Source: Gammaproteobacteria bacterium TMED112 (lineage in GTDB: Bacteria > Pseudomonadota > Gammaproteobacteria > Magnimaribacterales > TMED112). Taken from it: a DNA stretch of 50,070 nt. The notes under the pieces are model-generated. The model was not told where the DNA came from. It did no database searches and saw only the letters and a list, made by a program, of their open reading frames with translations. A program made the position numbers and the translations under genes. Of this stretch, positions 36,042-43,834 are shown in pieces (within the stretch, counting starts at the first letter, position 1; every line of letters begins with the position of its first letter). The DNA lies in NCBI GenBank assembly GCA_002170245.2, contig NHFN02000009.1, positions 31,733-81,802 on the forward strand, in the 5' to 3' direction.

Positions 36042-36818
36042 ATGAAAATATCAGTAGTAAGCGGGGGCTTTGATCCTGTTCATTCAGGCCATATTAGCTA
36101 TATCCAAGCGGCCAGAAATTATGGAGAGTATCTAATAATTGCTCTAAATAGTGATCAATGGTTACGAGATAAAAAAGGAAAAGAGTTCATGTCATTTGAT
36201 GAAAGAAAAAATATTTTGATTAATCTAAAAGGTGTTGATGAAGTTATTGAATTTGATGATGATGATAGTGGAAGTGCAATTCATGCTCTTGAAAAAATTA
36301 AAAAAAAATATCCAGATGCACATATTAATTTTTGTAATGGTGGTGACCGTGGCAAAGACAATATACCTGAGATGAGTCTCAAAGGTATCGAATTTAAATT
36401 CGGAGTAGGTGGTGAAAACAAGAAGAACTCAAGTAGTTGGATATTAAAAGAATGGCAATATGATAGTGAAGAAAGAGTATGGGGAAAATTCTATAATCTT
36501 TTTCAAGATAAAAGAGTAAAACTTAAAGAGCTTATAGTTTTACCTGGTAAGGGAATGAGCTTGCAAAGACATTTTTATAGAGACGAGATTTGGTTTATTT
36601 CTAAAGGTGAGTGCATCGTTAACTTTTCAGATTTATCACCAGATGATACAAAAGAATTTCACCTAAAAGAACATGACACATTTAGTGTAAAGAAAAAAGA
36701 ATGGCATCAAATTACAAATCCATTTGAACATGAATGTAAAATTATAGAAGTTCAATACGGACACGAGACCAATGAAGATGATATAGAGAGGCATAGCTAT
36801 TACAAAAATAATGAGTAG
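36042..36818 (+). CDS. Cytidylyltransferase-like nucleotidyltransferase fused to a cupin domain
   Basis: A two-domain protein of 258 residues. Residues 1-135 form a TagD/HldE-type nucleotidyltransferase: [19 protein letters not shown] with the HxGH motif (HSGH) that binds nucleotide phosphates, [13 protein letters not shown], and a C-terminal [10 protein letters not shown] matching the SSxxI/K motif. Residues about 150-258 form a cupin like the C-terminus of type II mannose-6-phosphate isomerase: [32 protein letters not shown], and [19 protein letters not shown]. Both halves suggest sugar-phosphate activation, with the cupin as isomerase/epimerase or binding module. The substrate cannot be read. 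Placement between metK and ahcY is unexpected for this job. It overlaps ahcY by 8 bases. Confidence 0.8.
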   Translation: MKISVVSGGFDPVHSGHISYIQAARNYGEYLIIALNSDQWLRDKKGKEFMSFDERKNILINLKGVDEVIEFDDDDSGSAIHALEKIKKKYPDAHINFCNGGDRGKDNIPEMSLKGIEFKFGVGGENKKNSSSWILKEWQYDSEERVWGKFYNLFQDKRVKLKELIVLPGKGMSLQRHFYRDEIWFISKGECIVNFSDLSPDDTKEFHLKEHDTFSVKKKEWHQITNPFEHECKIIEVQYGHETNEDDIERHSYYKNNE

Positions 36819-38169
36819 ATTTAGTGATTATAAAGTGAAAGATATCTCACTCGCAGAGTTTGGAAGACAAGAAATTCTATTAGCTCAAGATGAGATGCCT
36901 GCCTTAATGGAGTTGCGGAAAAAGTATAAAAAAGAGCAGCCTCTCAAAGGTGCAAAAATTATGGGTTGCATACATATGACAGTCCAAACTGCAGTCTTGA
37001 TTGAGACTCTGATTGATTTAGGGGCCGAGGTTAGATGGTCGTCTTGCAATATTTTCTCGACACAAGACCATGCAGCAGCAGCAATAGCTGCTGAAGGTGT
37101 ACCAGTATTTGCCTGGAAGGGAGAGACTGAGGAAGAATATGAGTGGTGCTTAGATCAAACAATTAATAAAGATGGCAAGCCTTGGTCTGCGAACATGATC
37201 CTAGATGATGGTGGCGATTTAACAATTAAAATCCATAAAGAATACGCAAGTATGCTTGATCACATACATGGAATATCTGAAGAGACAACCACAGGAGTTA
37301 AACGATTAAAAGAAATGCTTGCAAGAGGTGAGCTAAAAGTTCCTGCTATAAATGTAAATGATTCTATTACGAAATCTAAGAATGATAATAAATATGGTTG
37401 CCGACATGGACTTGATGATGCCATTAAGCGAGGCACTGATATGCTCCTTTCAGGCAAAAAAGCACTAGTTATTGGTTATGGTGATGTTGGAAAAGGTTCT
37501 GCTGAATCACTAATGCAACAAAAAATGATAGTTGATGTAACAGAAGTTGATCCTATTTGTGCTATGCAAGCTTGCTTTGATGGTTATTCAGTAGTTTCCG
37601 CTTATAACGATGGAAAAGTAGATACTGCTGGATTAAATGTAAATAAAGAATTATTAAAAAAATATGATCTTGTGGTTACAACTACAGGAAATATTAATGT
37701 TTTAGACAGGTTTATGCTCGAAGCACTAAGATCAGGATGTGTTATCTGCAATATCGGCCATTTTGATAATGAAATTGATATTGAATATTTAAAAGAATTT
37801 AAGTGGTATGAAGTTAAACCTGGCGTGCATAAAGTTATTAAATCAGATGATGATTACTTGATTCTCCTCGGGGAGGGCCGGCTAGTTAATTTAGCGCTTG
37901 CTACTGGTCATCCAAGCAGAGTAATGGATGGCTCTTTTTGCAACCAGGTCCTTGCTCAGATAACTTTATATAAAGAAGCATATGCCTCAATGCCTCCGGA
38001 TGAAAAAAAATTATATGTAAAGGTATTACCAAAAAAACTTGATGAGGAAGTTGCATCTTTGATGGTCAAAGGATTTGGTGGTACCTTGACAGTACTTACT
38101 GAACAACAGGAAGAATATATTTCAGTTGCTAAAGACGGTCCATTTAAGGATGATTCTTACACCTATTAG
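36811..38169 (+). CDS. ahcY: Adenosylhomocysteinase
   Basis: Hydrolyses S-adenosylhomocysteine, the by-product of SAM-dependent methylation, to adenosine and homocysteine with a bound NAD. The 452 residues show [20 protein letters not shown] near residue 52, [17 protein letters not shown], and the NAD-binding [15 protein letters not shown] near 222. The C-terminal NAD-contacting region ([19 protein letters not shown]) ends with the family-typical [11 protein letters not shown], matching the usual KP.HYRY tail in position. The start at 36811 overlaps the preceding gene by 8 bases. It completes a metK-ahcY methyl-cycle set; no luxS or pfs is seen here. Confidence 0.97.
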   Translation: MSRFSDYKVKDISLAEFGRQEILLAQDEMPALMELRKKYKKEQPLKGAKIMGCIHMTVQTAVLIETLIDLGAEVRWSSCNIFSTQDHAAAAIAAEGVPVFAWKGETEEEYEWCLDQTINKDGKPWSANMILDDGGDLTIKIHKEYASMLDHIHGISEETTTGVKRLKEMLARGELKVPAINVNDSITKSKNDNKYGCRHGLDDAIKRGTDMLLSGKKALVIGYGDVGKGSAESLMQQKMIVDVTEVDPICAMQACFDGYSVVSAYNDGKVDTAGLNVNKELLKKYDLVVTTTGNINVLDRFMLEALRSGCVICNIGHFDNEIDIEYLKEFKWYEVKPGVHKVIKSDDDYLILLGEGRLVNLALATGHPSRVMDGSFCNQVLAQITLYKEAYASMPPDEKKLYVKVLPKKLDEEVASLMVKGFGGTLTVLTEQQEEYISVAKDGPFKDDSYTY

Positions 38170-38177
38170 TTTAGAAT

Positions 38178-38183
38178 TATAAT
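38178..38183 (+). promoter_or_regulatory. Candidate -10 element for tRNA-Cys
   Basis: TATAAT ends 4 bases before the first base of the mature tRNA-Cys. It may be the promoter of a transcript that starts almost at the mature 5' end and reads on into the pyruvyl transferase gene. Confidence 0.4.
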
Positions 38184-38187
38184 TAAA

Positions 38188-38261
38188 GGCTGAGTGGCAG
38201 AGTGGTTATGCAGCGGACTGCAACTCCGTTAACATCGGTTCGATTCCGTTCTCAGCCTCCA
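38188..38261 (+). tRNA. tRNA-Cys (anticodon GCA)
   Basis: A 74-base cloverleaf. The acceptor stem GGCTGAG pairs with CTCAGCC, followed by discriminator T and an encoded CCA. The anticodon loop CTGCAAC gives GCA, and GGTTCGATTCC forms the T arm. U73 is the expected discriminator for tRNA-Cys. The pyruvyl transferase ATG follows the CCA by only 6 bases. Confidence 0.97.
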
Positions 38262-38267
38262 TTTACA

Positions 38268-39179
38268 ATGAAAATATTTTTATATGGGCAATTTGGAAGA
38301 GGGAACATAGGCGATGATCTTATGTTTTTGCATTACAAGTCAAGCTCACCTAAAAATGTTAAATTTTTTAAATTTTTTAAATTGAAATACTTAAAAAATT
38401 TTTTCCCGAGCAACAACTACATAAAAAATTTTCCAATGATTTTCTTTGCAGATAAGTATGTTGTAACCGGTGGTAACCAAGCTAACTTTGAAAGTATTAG
38501 ATCGTATCTAAAAATATCTTTTCAGATAGTTGTCTTATTTATAAGAAAATTATTTAGAAAAAGAAATCAAATTTTTTCATTTGGTTCAGAATTTCAATAC
38601 ACAAGCATACAGCTTTTCTTAGTAAAACATTTTCTTTTACAGTTTGATGAGATACATGTGAGAGATAAAAAATCTTACAACTACATACAACAGAATATTA
38701 CAAAAACAAATATTTTCTTAAGTTTTGACACTGGTTTCATTTACTTATTGGACAATTATAAAAAGAATATAAAGAAAACTTTTAATTCAAGTTCAAAAAT
38801 TATTAACAAGCCAATTTTTTATTTTCTATCGCATCATTCAGGCTTATCATTTAATTCAAGAAAAGAATATCTTAATCAAGTAGCTAAAGAGAACAAAAAC
38901 ATAATTGTATTTGCACAGTCTAAAGAAGACAAAAAGCTCGCTTCAGAATTATCAAAAAAAATCAAAATTAAAGTTGTTGCTTATGATTTTTATTCTTTAG
39001 ATAATTTTATTAAATTATTAAGCGACTCTTCAAAAATAATAACTGAAAGATTCCATGGCCTCATTTTTGCCTATGCACTAAACATTAGATGTGAAGTAAG
39101 AGGCAATCTTCCTAAACTCAAGAACTTATGGGAATTAGAGAGGCAAAGGTACAGCAATGAAGTTAAGAAATTTATTTAA
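38268..39179 (+). CDS. Polysaccharide pyruvyl transferase-family protein
   Basis: A 303-residue member of the CsaB/WcaK family (PF04230), which adds pyruvate ketals to envelope sugars. The start reads FLYGQFGRGNIGDDLMFLHY, the typical nucleotide-independent N-terminal motif. ADKYVVTGGNQANFES follows near residue 62, then FGSEFQYTS, EIHVRDKKSYNYI, and the C-terminal KIITERFHGLIFAYALNI near 264 with its Arg and His. The start is ATG 38268; the reading frame upstream crosses tRNA-Cys and is not coding. It is the first gene of the polysaccharide region and overlaps the following membrane protein gene by 23 bases. Acceptor sugar unknown. Confidence 0.85.
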   Translation: MKIFLYGQFGRGNIGDDLMFLHYKSSSPKNVKFFKFFKLKYLKNFFPSNNYIKNFPMIFFADKYVVTGGNQANFESIRSYLKISFQIVVLFIRKLFRKRNQIFSFGSEFQYTSIQLFLVKHFLLQFDEIHVRDKKSYNYIQQNITKTNIFLSFDTGFIYLLDNYKKNIKKTFNSSSKIINKPIFYFLSHHSGLSFNSRKEYLNQVAKENKNIIVFAQSKEDKKLASELSKKIKIKVVAYDFYSLDNFIKLLSDSSKIITERFHGLIFAYALNIRCEVRGNLPKLKNLWELERQRYSNEVKKFI

Positions 39180-40239
39180 TAAATATTCCTCAACTTTGAT
39201 TGGTGTTTTATGTTTTACAGTAGTTTGGGCAACTAAAAAAATCAGTTTGGAATTTCAGGAAAGTGACCTGTTAATTGATTTTGTTAGAGCCTGGTTTTAC
39301 GGAATATTATTAGCAACTATTTTTTTTAGTCCGACGATAAAGAGTCAAGCCACTAAAATTTATGAAGGCAAAAAAATAATATTTTCATATTTTGAGGTAA
39401 TACTTTTTATTCTAACTTTAGTAATTTTACTTCCTCTAGAAAAAAGTTATTTAATACTTTTATACTCAATTTTATATGTATTAAAAAATGTAGTGGTTGA
39501 ATTATCGATTATTCAAGAGAAAAAAAATGAAACGATCTTTTACGAATTATTTTTTGTCTTAATTTTCCTTCTTATAACTATTTCAGTTGTAAAATCACAA
39601 GAATATTTAGCTTTAATGGTAATGGTTTTAGGTATTTTGCTTTTTTCAATATTTGCACTATCAAAATTTAAATTGTTCAAGGCTTCAATCGATCCAAGCC
39701 CTAACAGCATAATTTTTATAGTTATTGCAGCACATGTACCGTTTGTGAATGTTTTAGCTGGTTTTTTATTAAGTTCACCAAACTACTTGATATTCACAGA
39801 TTTTTACCTGAATGTTTCGTTTGCTATTGCAGGGATGAGCTTTGTAACCAACAGACTTCTTTTTTCTAGGGAGTTTTCTTCAGATCTGGTTACCAAAAAT
39901 TTAAATTTACAATCAAAATATGGAAAAGGCTTTATTCTTTTTGTAATTCTTTCCTCATTATTTCTATATTTTATCAACAACCCAATTTCCTTATTACTCA
40001 TTTACTTTTTAATTAGAATAATATTCACAATTTCAAATACTTCAATTTGGACAAATAAAAATATTGAATATTTTAAAAGTATACTTATTCTTCCTTGTGT
40101 GGCACTTTGGATTTCAATATTTTTAACTTTGATATATTTGGGCGATAACAGCTTGGCACCATTTTATTCTGTATTAACGGCTCAGATAATTACATTGTTA
40201 TTACTCATTGCTTTAAATAAAAAGTCTTTTATTAATTAA
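39157..40239 (+). CDS. Multi-pass membrane protein, possible polysaccharide flippase or transporter
   Basis: A 360-residue protein with about ten hydrophobic segments and short basic loops (for example TLIGVLCFTVVWATKKI, VILFILTLVILLPLEKSYLI, FILFVILSSLFLYFI). I recognise no catalytic or family motif. Position after a pyruvyl transferase in a polysaccharide region makes a Wzx-like flippase or other export role plausible, but it is smaller than usual Wzx proteins (about 420-480). The start lies 23 bases inside the preceding gene, indicating coupled translation. Very AT-rich, like the rest of the region. Role is inference. Confidence 0.6.
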   Translation: MKLRNLFNKYSSTLIGVLCFTVVWATKKISLEFQESDLLIDFVRAWFYGILLATIFFSPTIKSQATKIYEGKKIIFSYFEVILFILTLVILLPLEKSYLILLYSILYVLKNVVVELSIIQEKKNETIFYELFFVLIFLLITISVVKSQEYLALMVMVLGILLFSIFALSKFKLFKASIDPSPNSIIFIVIAAHVPFVNVLAGFLLSSPNYLIFTDFYLNVSFAIAGMSFVTNRLLFSREFSSDLVTKNLNLQSKYGKGFILFVILSSLFLYFINNPISLLLIYFLIRIIFTISNTSIWTNKNIEYFKSILILPCVALWISIFLTLIYLGDNSLAPFYSVLTAQIITLLLLIALNKKSFIN

Positions 40240-40292
40240 TATTTTAAAATATTTTACTGTTTTAATAATAGCTCCTCTCAATTTATTAAGAG

Positions 40293-40298
40293 TATAAT
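40293..40298 (+). promoter_or_regulatory. Candidate -10 element for tRNA-Leu
   Basis: TATAAT lies 18 bases before tRNA-Leu in a 77-base gap. An imperfect hairpin (CTCTCAA/TTAAGAG, 40274-40291) just upstream might be a weak terminator for the membrane-protein gene. No clear -35. Confidence 0.4.
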
Positions 40299-40316
40299 TA
40301 TTAAATAGATATTTAA

Positions 40317-40403
40317 GCCCAGGTGGTGAAATTGGTAGACACAAGGGACTTAAAATCCCTCGAAGGAAACTTCGTGCCGGTTCAAGTCCGGCCCTGGGCA
40401 CCA
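40317..40403 (+). tRNA. tRNA-Leu (anticodon TAA)
   Basis: An 87-base class II tRNA. The acceptor stem GCCCAGG pairs with CCTGGGC, followed by discriminator A and an encoded CCA. The anticodon loop CTTAAAA gives TAA. A long variable arm (CGAAGGAAACTTCG) and the T arm GGTTCAAGTCC are present. The Wzz-like gene ATG follows the CCA by only 4 bases. Confidence 0.97.
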
Positions 40404-40407
40404 GATT

Positions 40408-41214
40408 ATGGAAAAAAAAGAATATATTGAAATACCATATAAAAGAATATGGTTTCAAATAAAAGAAAAGGCATTTTTAAAAATGATGGCCATTTTCTTC
40501 ATAAGTCTATTTAGTACAATTTTATTCGAATTCAACTATAAATTTTTTAAATCCAATGCTGTTTTAGAGCAAGCATCAATAAATAATACTTCAAATAGTT
40601 CGCTACCAATTGGCGTTGGAAATTTATTGTCAAATAATCAGTTAAGCAGCAAAAGCACAAGCTTTTATTTGAAATCACTAAACTCCTTCAATTTTTTTGA
40701 GTTTCTATTGATCAAAGACAAAACTGGAATATTTCAAAAAGATATTTTTATGAATAATATGCAAAAATATGAAAAATTTGAAATATATAAAAATATTTTC
40801 AGTTCAAGCATTGATGATTTAGGCTTTATTTTACTTGATGCAAAGTGCAAGGACTGGAAATATTGTAATAATCTTCTGACCTTTGTTATAGAAAATTCAA
40901 ATACGTATATTAAATCAGAATATAAAAAAAGATCTAACCTAAATATTGATTCGATTATGAAACAAATAGAATCCAGTAATAATTTTGCCGTAAATTCAGC
41001 ACTTCTTAATGAAGTTATTGATGAAATGATTATTAAGTCGAGAAGTGAAAGTGATAATGGTTACGTTTTCCCTGTCATACAAGAACCTTATTCGAATAGA
41101 GAACCAATAACTAGTTCATTCTTAGTTTTTATTGTGTCTTTTATTTTTTACCTTTTTATTTACATATCATTTGTGGCAATATTTCAGACTTTTTTAAAAG
41201 AAACTAAATTATAA
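40408..41214 (+). CDS. Wzz-like polysaccharide chain-length regulator (probable)
   Basis: A 268-residue inner-membrane protein with the Wzz layout. A cytoplasmic N-terminus is followed by a membrane helix (MAIFFISLFSTILFEFNY, about 27-44), a periplasmic, helix-rich domain, and a second membrane helix (FLVFIVSFIFYLFIYISFVA, about 240-259). A Pro-containing segment (FPVIQEPYSNREP) precedes the second helix, as in Wzz/Wzc proteins. Sequence is otherwise divergent. The ATG is only 4 bases after the tRNA-Leu CCA, leaving no space for a ribosome binding site outside the tRNA. ATGs at residues 26-27 are possible but would remove the region before the first helix. The 3' end overlaps the convergent next gene by 11 bases. 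Confidence 0.6.
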   Translation: MEKKEYIEIPYKRIWFQIKEKAFLKMMAIFFISLFSTILFEFNYKFFKSNAVLEQASINNTSNSSLPIGVGNLLSNNQLSSKSTSFYLKSLNSFNFFEFLLIKDKTGIFQKDIFMNNMQKYEKFEIYKNIFSSSIDDLGFILLDAKCKDWKYCNNLLTFVIENSNTYIKSEYKKRSNLNIDSIMKQIESSNNFAVNSALLNEVIDEMIIKSRSESDNGYVFPVIQEPYSNREPITSSFLVFIVSFIFYLFIYISFVAIFQTFLKETKL

Positions 41215-42094
41215 ATTCCTTCTTCCCGCGAAAATAAAGTGATAATTTTTCATAAATTATTATTAAGAGCGCAAAGTCAATAAAGAACAACAGTCTTGAT
41301 CCAACTTTCATATAACCTAGAGAATAAAGGAGTACTATGAAAATTATAAGAAATGAATATCTATAGATATTTATGCTATTAAGCTTTAAAGCATAATTCA
41401 GAAATAAAAGACTAACAGGGTATACAAATACCATCAATATATGAAATTTGTTATACCCAATATTAGGACTTGAATAAGCATTAAGTTTCGTAGACATAAC
41501 ATCACTCAACATCAAAATTGAAGCTAAACTTAGAGCTATAAAAATGAAATAGAAAGAGATATTTTTCACTACTTGTCTTCTCACAAATACAAGGATAAAA
41601 AGCAGCTCAAAAAATATAAAAATTACAGCAGACCAATGAAACAGAAGAGCCAATATCCCAAGTATGAAACAAATTAATATTCTTGGCTTTTCACTATTAA
41701 GCTCAATCCCCAGCTTAAAAACAAAGCAACTAGATATAAAAAAAGAGGTGATGTTGAATAATAAAAGCTCTCCTGGTGGAGTTAAAGCAAGCAAGAATAA
41801 GAAAAATCCACTTTTATTGAATAAAGATAAAAAAATAATAATTGCCATCCAGACAAATAATATTCGTATATAAACAGGGTCTAATTCAAATAAAGCAAAG
41901 AATATAAAAAAAAATAATTCAGCAAGAAATTCAGAGGTTAGAGTATCTAATAATTCAAACTGATTAAAAAATGAAATGCTTGAAATCATTCTTTGATAAG
42001 TATCTAAATTAATAGGAATATTAATTAACAAAGAAGTCGTATAAAAAAATATGAAAAAATATGAAATTAACAAATAAATTGATCTAAACGACAT
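41204..42094 (-). CDS. EpsG/Wzy-like polymerase (multi-pass membrane protein)
   Basis: A 296-residue membrane protein with about nine hydrophobic segments. Features that recall the EpsG/Wzy polysaccharide polymerases are the early NLDTYQRMI region, a conserved-looking ALTPPGELLLFNIT loop, and the LLFHWSAVIFIFFELLFIL segment, in which a His at a membrane edge is typical. No soluble catalytic domain. Opposite in orientation to its neighbours: it overlaps the Wzz-like gene 3' end by 11 bases and diverges from the next glycosyltransferase across 30 bases. A polymerase next to a chain-length regulator is the usual Wzy-dependent pairing, but the assignment rests on weak motifs. Confidence 0.5.
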   Translation of the reverse strand: MSFRSIYLLISYFFIFFYTTSLLINIPINLDTYQRMISSISFFNQFELLDTLTSEFLAELFFFIFFALFELDPVYIRILFVWMAIIIFLSLFNKSGFFLFLLALTPPGELLLFNITSFFISSCFVFKLGIELNSEKPRILICFILGILALLFHWSAVIFIFFELLFILVFVRRQVVKNISFYFIFIALSLASILMLSDVMSTKLNAYSSPNIGYNKFHILMVFVYPVSLLFLNYALKLNSINIYRYSFLIIFIVLLYSLGYMKVGSRLLFFIDFALLIIIYEKLSLYFRGKKEFII

Positions 42095-42124
42095 AAGGAC
42101 TAAAATTAACTCACAATATATTAT

Positions 42125-43111
42125 ATGCGAAAAAAATTAGCTCTCTACGAAGCAACAATCCAAGGTGGGGAAAAATACCACCAACTATTTTATAAGAGCC
42201 ATGGCCTCTCGCTAACGATACTGGTTGATGAACCAGGAATTATTAAAAATAATGAAGGAGATTTTCAAGGTATATATAATTGGTCCAATAAAAAAATTCT
42301 TTGCTTTTTAAAGAAAAGGAATATTAAACAAATCTTATTTTTTAGCCATAGAATTCAAGATGTAATGTTAGCTAACTATTTAAGAAAAAATAATATAAAT
42401 ACATCGTATATGCAACATGGTTACTACGAAATTACATCGATGAAAAGGACATTAAGTGGGGTTTTAAGAAAAATTTATAGATTTAAGACAATTTTGCTTA
42501 GGTCTCTAGATTCATTATTGAATCTAAAAGAATTAACTTGCTTACTCTACCCTTTGATTCTACATTGGGTTTTTTTAAAAAATTTTAAAAAAGAATTTTT
42601 AAATCCTTATAACAGTTGTTTTGTTTTTAACGAGTATTGGCAAAAAAAACATTATGAAATTTATAATTGTGATAGAAATTCTGTATTAATTGCAGGAAAT
42701 TTTGACTACAAAAATCTTTTTATTGAACCACAATCAAATTATGAGCCAGAAAGAATTTATATTTGCCAATCACTTTACGAAGATGGAAGAATCAGTAAAC
42801 TACATTTTCAACAAGCTTTAGCGCAATTACAGAACATTGATGCAATAAAATATCACCCTAGATCTGATAAGTTACTATATTCTGAATTACACGCAAATAA
42901 AATTAGTAGAATACCAATAGGAAGTACTGTGATAGGTCATTATTCATCTCTTCTAATATCAGCTAAAGCAATGGGTTGTAAAATTGAATTAATTGGCATC
43001 GAGGGGCATAAAACTCCCAAAAGTTTTTTTGAGGAATTAAAAAACACAAATCGGCAAAAAAATTTGACTGATTTTTGTCCAGTTGAAATAATTACAAGTC
43101 ATTTATTTTAG
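42125..43111 (+). CDS. GT-B-like glycosyltransferase of unassigned family
   Basis: A 328-residue soluble protein that reads like the polysialyl/CDP-glycerol/GT52-type group: TSYMQHGYYEIT near residue 94, SCFVFNEYWQKKHYEIYNC near 180, RIYICQSLYEDGRISK near 208 at the start of a second Rossmann-like half, then DAIKYHPRSDKLLYSE. It ends with TVIGHYSSLLISAKAMG, which resembles the C-terminal substrate-binding helix of GT-B enzymes. The Lys-Tyr-His-Pro and His-Tyr-Ser-Ser elements are typical of CMP-sugar or CDP-polyol transferases, but I cannot name the family. The cytidylyltransferase at 45548 supports a CMP-activated donor. Its 3' end overlaps the SDR gene by 9 bases. Confidence 0.55.
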   Translation: MRKKLALYEATIQGGEKYHQLFYKSHGLSLTILVDEPGIIKNNEGDFQGIYNWSNKKILCFLKKRNIKQILFFSHRIQDVMLANYLRKNNINTSYMQHGYYEITSMKRTLSGVLRKIYRFKTILLRSLDSLLNLKELTCLLYPLILHWVFLKNFKKEFLNPYNSCFVFNEYWQKKHYEIYNCDRNSVLIAGNFDYKNLFIEPQSNYEPERIYICQSLYEDGRISKLHFQQALAQLQNIDAIKYHPRSDKLLYSELHANKISRIPIGSTVIGHYSSLLISAKAMGCKIELIGIEGHKTPKSFFEELKNTNRQKNLTDFCPVEIITSHLF

Positions 43112-43834
43112 GTCTGGATCATGCAACAAATTCGAAATACCTCCGTCAAAATTTATTTTTGCACCATTCATAAAGCTTGAATCGATAGACAAAATCTTAA
43201 AGATTAATTCAGCAAGCTCTTTTGGAAGTCCAATAGTTTTAGTGGGATGTGAGGAAGCAATTTTTTTAAAAGATTCTTCACTGAGCCCATCTCTTAACAT
43301 AGAAGTTTCAATTGCAGCAGGAAAAATTTGTATGATTTTAATTCTATGAAGATCAAATTCAAGTGATAGGCCATCCATTAGGCCTTCAAGTAGTTTTTTT
43401 GAAGAGGAATAACTTATGAACCCCTTCTTGGTCAGAGTTGAGTGTATGGAATTAATTGATAAAAAAGACGACTTGTTTTCAACTAATAATTCTTTTAATA
43501 GATTAAAAATTTTAAACTGGGCAATTGCATTAATGCTCAATGATTTCAGTAATTTTTTCTCTGAGATATTACTATGATCATTTAACGCTTGGATTGCTGA
43601 CGTGCAAATAATATGTTCAATTGTACTTGTACCGATAATCAACTTCATTTCATTTTGTAACTTGTTTAAATCATCTGGGTTACTAATATCACAATTAATA
43701 TGATGATAGTTTTTATTGATAATGTGTGATTCTTGAACGTCTAAACCTATTACAGCGTAACCCTCTTTCAAGTATAATTCAGATATGGCTGATCCGATTC
43801 CACCTGCACTTCCAGTGATTAAAATATTTTTCAT
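43103..43834 (-). CDS. Short-chain dehydrogenase/reductase
   Basis: A 243-residue SDR. The Rossmann motif ILITGSAGGIGSAI is at residue 4, then LDVQESH, CTSAIQALNDHS, the catalytic Ser in LSINSIHS near 133, and the Tyr-x-x-x-Lys in SYSSSKKLLEG near 146. IFPAAIETSML and NFDGGISNL end the protein. The start is ATG 43834, chosen over an upstream ATG (43858) because a perfect TATAAT (43842-43847) would fall inside the longer version and the shorter start gives the normal SDR N-terminus. Its start codon directly abuts that of the divergent SMP-30 gene. In flagellin-glycan and nonulosonic-acid clusters SDRs of this kind (PtmA-type) accompany CMP-sugar synthetases, which may apply here. Confidence 0.88.
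   Translation of the reverse strand: MKNILITGSAGGIGSAISELYLKEGYAVIGLDVQESHIINKNYHHINCDISNPDDLNKLQNEMKLIIGTSTIEHIICTSAIQALNDHSNISEKKLLKSLSINAIAQFKIFNLLKELLVENKSSFLSINSIHSTLTKKGFISYSSSKKLLEGLMDGLSLEFDLHRIKIIQIFPAAIETSMLRDGLSEESFKKIASSHPTKTIGLPKELAELIFKILSIDSSFMNGAKINFDGGISNLLHDPDLK
43820..43825 (+). promoter_or_regulatory. Candidate -10 element for the SMP-30-like gene
   Basis: TAAAAT (5 of 6) ends 9 bases before the ATG at 43835 and lies inside the coding start of the divergent SDR gene. Implies a leaderless transcript. Confidence 0.4.

Noticed and set aside
38202-38267. N-terminal extension of the pyruvyl transferase
   Set aside because: It reads through tRNA-Cys; the family N-terminus begins at ATG 38268.
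40213-40458. 81-residue minus-strand reading frame containing GLEPARSFLRG
   Set aside because: It is the antisense translation of tRNA-Leu, a well-known false protein in databases.
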